Assembly (NCBI GenBank): GCA_027484085.1 | Contig: JAIXQF010000001.1 | Coordinates: 68,742 to 132,741, forward strand | Length of the DNA: 64,000 nt | Source of the DNA: Actinomycetales bacterium | GTDB taxonomy: Bacteria; Actinomycetota; Actinomycetes; S36-B12; UBA5976 | Direction: 5' to 3' | Shown here: positions 61,253 to 64,000 of the stretch, one piece after another | Position numbering within the stretch: position 1 is the first letter of the stretch | Layout: each line of letters opens with the position of its first letter | The notes under the pieces: generated by a model | Databases searched by the model: none | What the model saw: the letters and a program-made list of their open reading frames with translations, nothing else | Told to the model about the DNA's origin: nothing | Made by a program: the position numbers and the translations under genes

Positions 61253-61290
61253 GAAAGCGCTGGATCCGACGGGATCTGGCGCTTTCTTTG
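61253..61290 (+). terminator. Terminator after tRNA-Tyr
   Basis: GAAAGCGC-tGGATCC...GGGATC-tgGCGCTTTC followed by TTTG; convergent with the M20 gene. Confidence 0.75.
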
Positions 61291-61299
61291 TTTATTGTT

Positions 61300-62532
61300 C
61301 TATTTCGAATCAAATTCCAGAACAGTTTCAACCAAAACTTGGGCACCATCCGCAGCCCATTCTTGGGTGATTGCCTCGTTTTCAGCGTGACTAATTCCTT
61401 TGTCGCATGGAATGAAAATCATTGTGGTTGGCATTACTGATGAAAGCTGGCAGGCATCATGTCCCGCGCCAGAAATCATCCGCTTGGAGGCCTTACCACA
61501 AGCCAAAGCCGCTTGCTCAACTACTTCGATTAGTTCCGGAGTGAAGTCGATAGTTGCAGAATCGAGTTCTTGTTTGCTGACAACTTCAACTCCGCACTTA
61601 TCAGCTGTTTCTTTCAAGGCCTGATTCAGCGAAGCCGTCATGATGTCAAGGACAGCAACTTCTGGATTGCGGAACTCAACCATTAACTCCACATGACCTG
61701 GAATCACATTTGGAGAGTTTGGTGTGACAACCAGATGTCCGACAGTTGCCCGACCCGTGAGAGGTTGATCCAATCCAATCTGCTGCACTGACTTAATCAA
61801 ATGAGACGCGGCAACTAAAGCGTCGCGACGGGTCTCCATCGGATAAGTACCGGTGTGACCTGCTTGACCAGTAATTCCAATCCGGAACCAGCGCATCCCT
61901 TGAACTAGCGTGACGACGCCAATCTGTAAGTTTTCATCTTGCAGAATTGGACCTTGTTCAATATGAATTTCGAAGTAAGCCTTGTGCTCGACGGGGGAAA
62001 TTTCGTCCGTTCCGGCGTAACCGATTTCGGACAGCGAGTCACCTAGTTCAATTCCATCAACATCTTTTCGTGCCAGTAACTCATCAGCTGTAAATTTTCC
62101 AGCGAAGTAAGCAGCACCCATCATGGCTGGAGCAAAGCGTGCGCCTTCCTCATTCGTCCAAACAGCAACTTCGATTGCATGTTTTGTTTCCGTCTTGGAT
62201 TCCTTGAGCACCCGCAGTAATTCCAAACCAGCCATTACTCCGTATATTCCGTCGTACTTTCCACCAAGGGGCTGAGAATCTAAATGTGATCCAATCAAAA
62301 TCGCTTTTGCATTTGCATCGGTCCCAGCGGTACGCATGAATGTATTGCCAAGTGCATCCACGCGAATAGTGCAACCAAGATCACGTGCGGCTGCGACTAC
62401 ATAGTCTCGAGCTAGTCCATCTTCTTTAGATGCGGCTAAGCGATGTAAGCCGCCTGCAGGTGTAGCACCAAACACCGAAATCTCTTCAAGTGATTTCCAA
62501 AGTCGAGCAGAATTGATTTGAGGAGTTGTCAT
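61300..62532 (-). CDS. M20-type Zn-dependent hydantoinase/N-carbamoyl-amino-acid amidohydrolase
   Basis: IGSHLDSQPLGGKYDGIYGVMAGLELL; WTNEEGARFAPAMMGA; FEIHIEQGPIL; GAGHDACQLS. Confidence 0.9.
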   Translation of the reverse strand: MTTPQINSARLWKSLEEISVFGATPAGGLHRLAASKEDGLARDYVVAAARDLGCTIRVDALGNTFMRTAGTDANAKAILIGSHLDSQPLGGKYDGIYGVMAGLELLRVLKESKTETKHAIEVAVWTNEEGARFAPAMMGAAYFAGKFTADELLARKDVDGIELGDSLSEIGYAGTDEISPVEHKAYFEIHIEQGPILQDENLQIGVVTLVQGMRWFRIGITGQAGHTGTYPMETRRDALVAASHLIKSVQQIGLDQPLTGRATVGHLVVTPNSPNVIPGHVELMVEFRNPEVAVLDIMTASLNQALKETADKCGVEVVSKQELDSATIDFTPELIEVVEQAALACGKASKRMISGAGHDACQLSSVMPTTMIFIPCDKGISHAENEAITQEWAADGAQVLVETVLEFDSK

Positions 62533-63044
62533 GCCTGAGCTTTACGAACGTAATGGAAATCGCAATGTGAATCGCCACCCATGATGGTTTTAGTTCTGGT
62601 GATTTCAATTGTTGGGTCGTAACCAACTATGAATTCAAAATCACGAGTACATGAAAGTAGATTGCCAATTTCAGCCAATCCCATTTCCTTATACATCTCG
62701 GCATAAGCACAGCGCTTAACTTCGTAGGTGTATACCTCTTCAGATTCTTCGATGACATCTGTTACTAAGGCGTCATCTTTCTTCCATAGGTCCTGAATCG
62801 CGATGAAGGTTAGAAGATTTGCGCCGTTAGGTTCATTGGCAGCAAATCGGGCGCCTGCTTTGTGCGCATCTTCGGTGATTGCCTCCCGAATGATTTCAGA
62901 AGCCCGCTCCTGACCCAATTCCCGCTTCATGATTTGGTAAATCGGGGAGATGATATTGGCTTCAATCCGGCGGCGCTGCAAAATGCCCAGCTGATCATCC
63001 TGGTCTTGGACCGATACGCTCAAATTTTCCTGGGATGAAGCCAT
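62529..63044 (-). CDS. L-2-amino-thiazoline-4-carboxylic acid hydrolase family protein
   Basis: RRRIEANIISPIYQIMKRELG; CAYAEMYKEMGLAEIGNLLSCTRDFEF; C-terminal GGDSHCDFHY; 4-nt overlap with the M20 gene. Confidence 0.7.
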   Translation of the reverse strand: MASSQENLSVSVQDQDDQLGILQRRRIEANIISPIYQIMKRELGQERASEIIREAITEDAHKAGARFAANEPNGANLLTFIAIQDLWKKDDALVTDVIEESEEVYTYEVKRCAYAEMYKEMGLAEIGNLLSCTRDFEFIVGYDPTIEITRTKTIMGGDSHCDFHYVRKAQA

Positions 63045-63232
63045 TTGATTCTCCTGATTTTTCGAAGGTTTTATTAATCGTAGTATTCATGCGGAAAATA
63101 GCGGTGCCAAGATTTTGCAGGTACCGGCCCCTGGACTGCCACCACAGATGCATTTTGACTCAATTTCCCTGTAACGGCAGGTATTCGATACGCTAACGGG
63201 GCGCATAAATGCGTAGCTTGAAGAAAAGACTG

Positions 63233-63304
63233 GCCCCCTTGGCACAGTGGTAGCGCACTTCCTTGGTAAGGAAGAGGTCGTCAGTTCGATTCTGACAGGG
63301 GGCT
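63233..63304 (+). tRNA. tRNA-Thr (GGT)
   Basis: GCCCCCT/AGGGGGC acceptor, anticodon loop TTGGTAA, T-arm GTTCGATTC. Confidence 0.95.
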
Positions 63305-63330
63305 CGAAGACCGTGCTTGCACGGTTTTAA

Positions 63331-63404
63331 GCCGGGGTAGCTCAGCTTGGTAGAGCAAGCGGCTCATAATCGCTGTGTCGCCGGTTCAAGTCCGGCCCTC
63401 GGTA
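63331..63404 (+). tRNA. tRNA-Met (CAT)
   Basis: Anticodon loop CTCATAA, T-arm GCCGG-TTCAAGT-CCGGC, acceptor GCCGGGG/CCTCGGT. Confidence 0.9.
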
Positions 63405-63418
63405 CGTAAAGGCAAGAC

Positions 63419-63441
63419 CAGTTACACACCATGTGTGACTG
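63419..63441 (+). promoter_or_regulatory. Bulged hairpin in the rpmG leader, flanked by 13-nt direct repeats
   Basis: CAGT(ta)CACAC-cat-GTGTG-ACTG; AAAGGCAAGACCA at 63408-63420 and 63450-63462. Confidence 0.5.
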
Positions 63442-63461
63442 CTCAAACGAAAGGCAAGACC

Positions 63462-63626
63462 ATGGCACGTAACGACGTTCGTCCAAAGATCACTTTGGCA
63501 TGCGAAGACTGCAAAGACCGTAACTACATCTCACGCAAGAATCGTCGTAACGATCCTGACCGCCTTGAGATCAAGAAGCATTGCCCAAAGTGCAACAAGC
63601 ACACCCTTCACAAGGAAACTCGTTAA
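63462..63626 (+). CDS. rpmG: 50S ribosomal protein L33 (bL33, Cys4 form)
   Basis: [54 protein letters not shown]; start revised from 63375. Confidence 0.95.
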   Translation: MARNDVRPKITLACEDCKDRNYISRKNRRNDPDRLEIKKHCPKCNKHTLHKETR

Positions 63627-63661
63627 TTAGTTAACGTTTGTTAATTGTTTAGGGGAATCCC

Positions 63662-64000
63662 ATGGGAATGAACCACGACATGATCGGTCATGTCTATCCA
63701 CCTTCAAAGCCTTACTTGGTTACTTCGGAAAATATATCCGCATTTGTAAAAGCCTTGGGTGATTCAAATCCTGCATATGCAGATGGCACTGTTGCGCCCC
63801 CAACATTCCCAATTGTTGTAACCATGAACGCTATGGATGCCGCATTCCATGACCCAGCACTACAGCTTGATTACTCACGCTTAGTGCATAGTGATCAAAA
63901 GTTTGAATACCTTCGCCCAATTCGGGTTGGCGATGAACTCACTGTCAGTGCTTCGGTTGAAGAAATCAAGCCTTTAGGTACGAACGAAATTGCGACCTTT
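63662..64000 (+). CDS. MaoC-like N-terminal dehydratase / HadA-type (partial)
   Basis: MGMNHDMIGHVYPPSKPYLVTSENISAFVKALGDSNPAYADGTVAPPTFPIVVTM..LRPIRVGDELTVSASVEEI; open at the window end; position after rpmG matches actinobacterial hadA synteny. Confidence 0.8.
   Translation, partial: MGMNHDMIGHVYPPSKPYLVTSENISAFVKALGDSNPAYADGTVAPPTFPIVVTMNAMDAAFHDPALQLDYSRLVHSDQKFEYLRPIRVGDELTVSASVEEIKPLGTNEIATF

Overview
This is a 64 kb chromosomal window from a low-to-moderate GC, streamlined actinobacterium. Gene content and order suggest a freshwater acI/Nanopelagicales-type lineage, but that is inference. It holds about 65 protein-coding genes, three tRNAs (Tyr, Thr, Met) and little intergenic space. 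I found no IS element, prophage, CRISPR array or rRNA. Main blocks: (1) mshD(partial)-glnR-thioredoxin and a DUF4395-sulfurtransferase-DUF1416 operon preceded by an apparent Cys-containing leader peptide; (2) a secreted protein bracketed by two identical 32-nt terminators; (3) nitrobindin-Fur-YgfZ-Dtd-asparaginase, DisA, RadA, Ppx/GppA, proline dehydrogenase, ProC, an excisionase-type HTH protein, bS22, SerB-like, glutaredoxin, Rex, HemD, with hemA/C/B/L missing from their usual places; (4) ccs/res cytochrome c biogenesis; (5) menaquinone genes menA,E,B,C,D,F,G with an embedded P450; (6) a complete 14-gene nuo operon preceded by a Rex-operator-like site and a 31-bp hairpin repeat array derived from the menG 3' end; (7) polyprenyl synthetase and RarD, then a detached mini complex-I-like NuoB/NuoC/NuoI cassette without NuoD or membrane subunits; (8) an SDR-GntR-FMO-SDR cassette with a recognisable promoter/operator; (9) NDH-2, a possible L-ATC to cysteine two-gene operon, tRNAs, rpmG and a MaoC-like gene running off the end. 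The most unusual items are the orphan NuoBCI cassette, the Cys leader peptide/attenuator, the isolated hemD, the menG-tail hairpin array and the ATC hydrolase/M20 pair. All calls come from reading the sequence and supplied translations; no database search was run.
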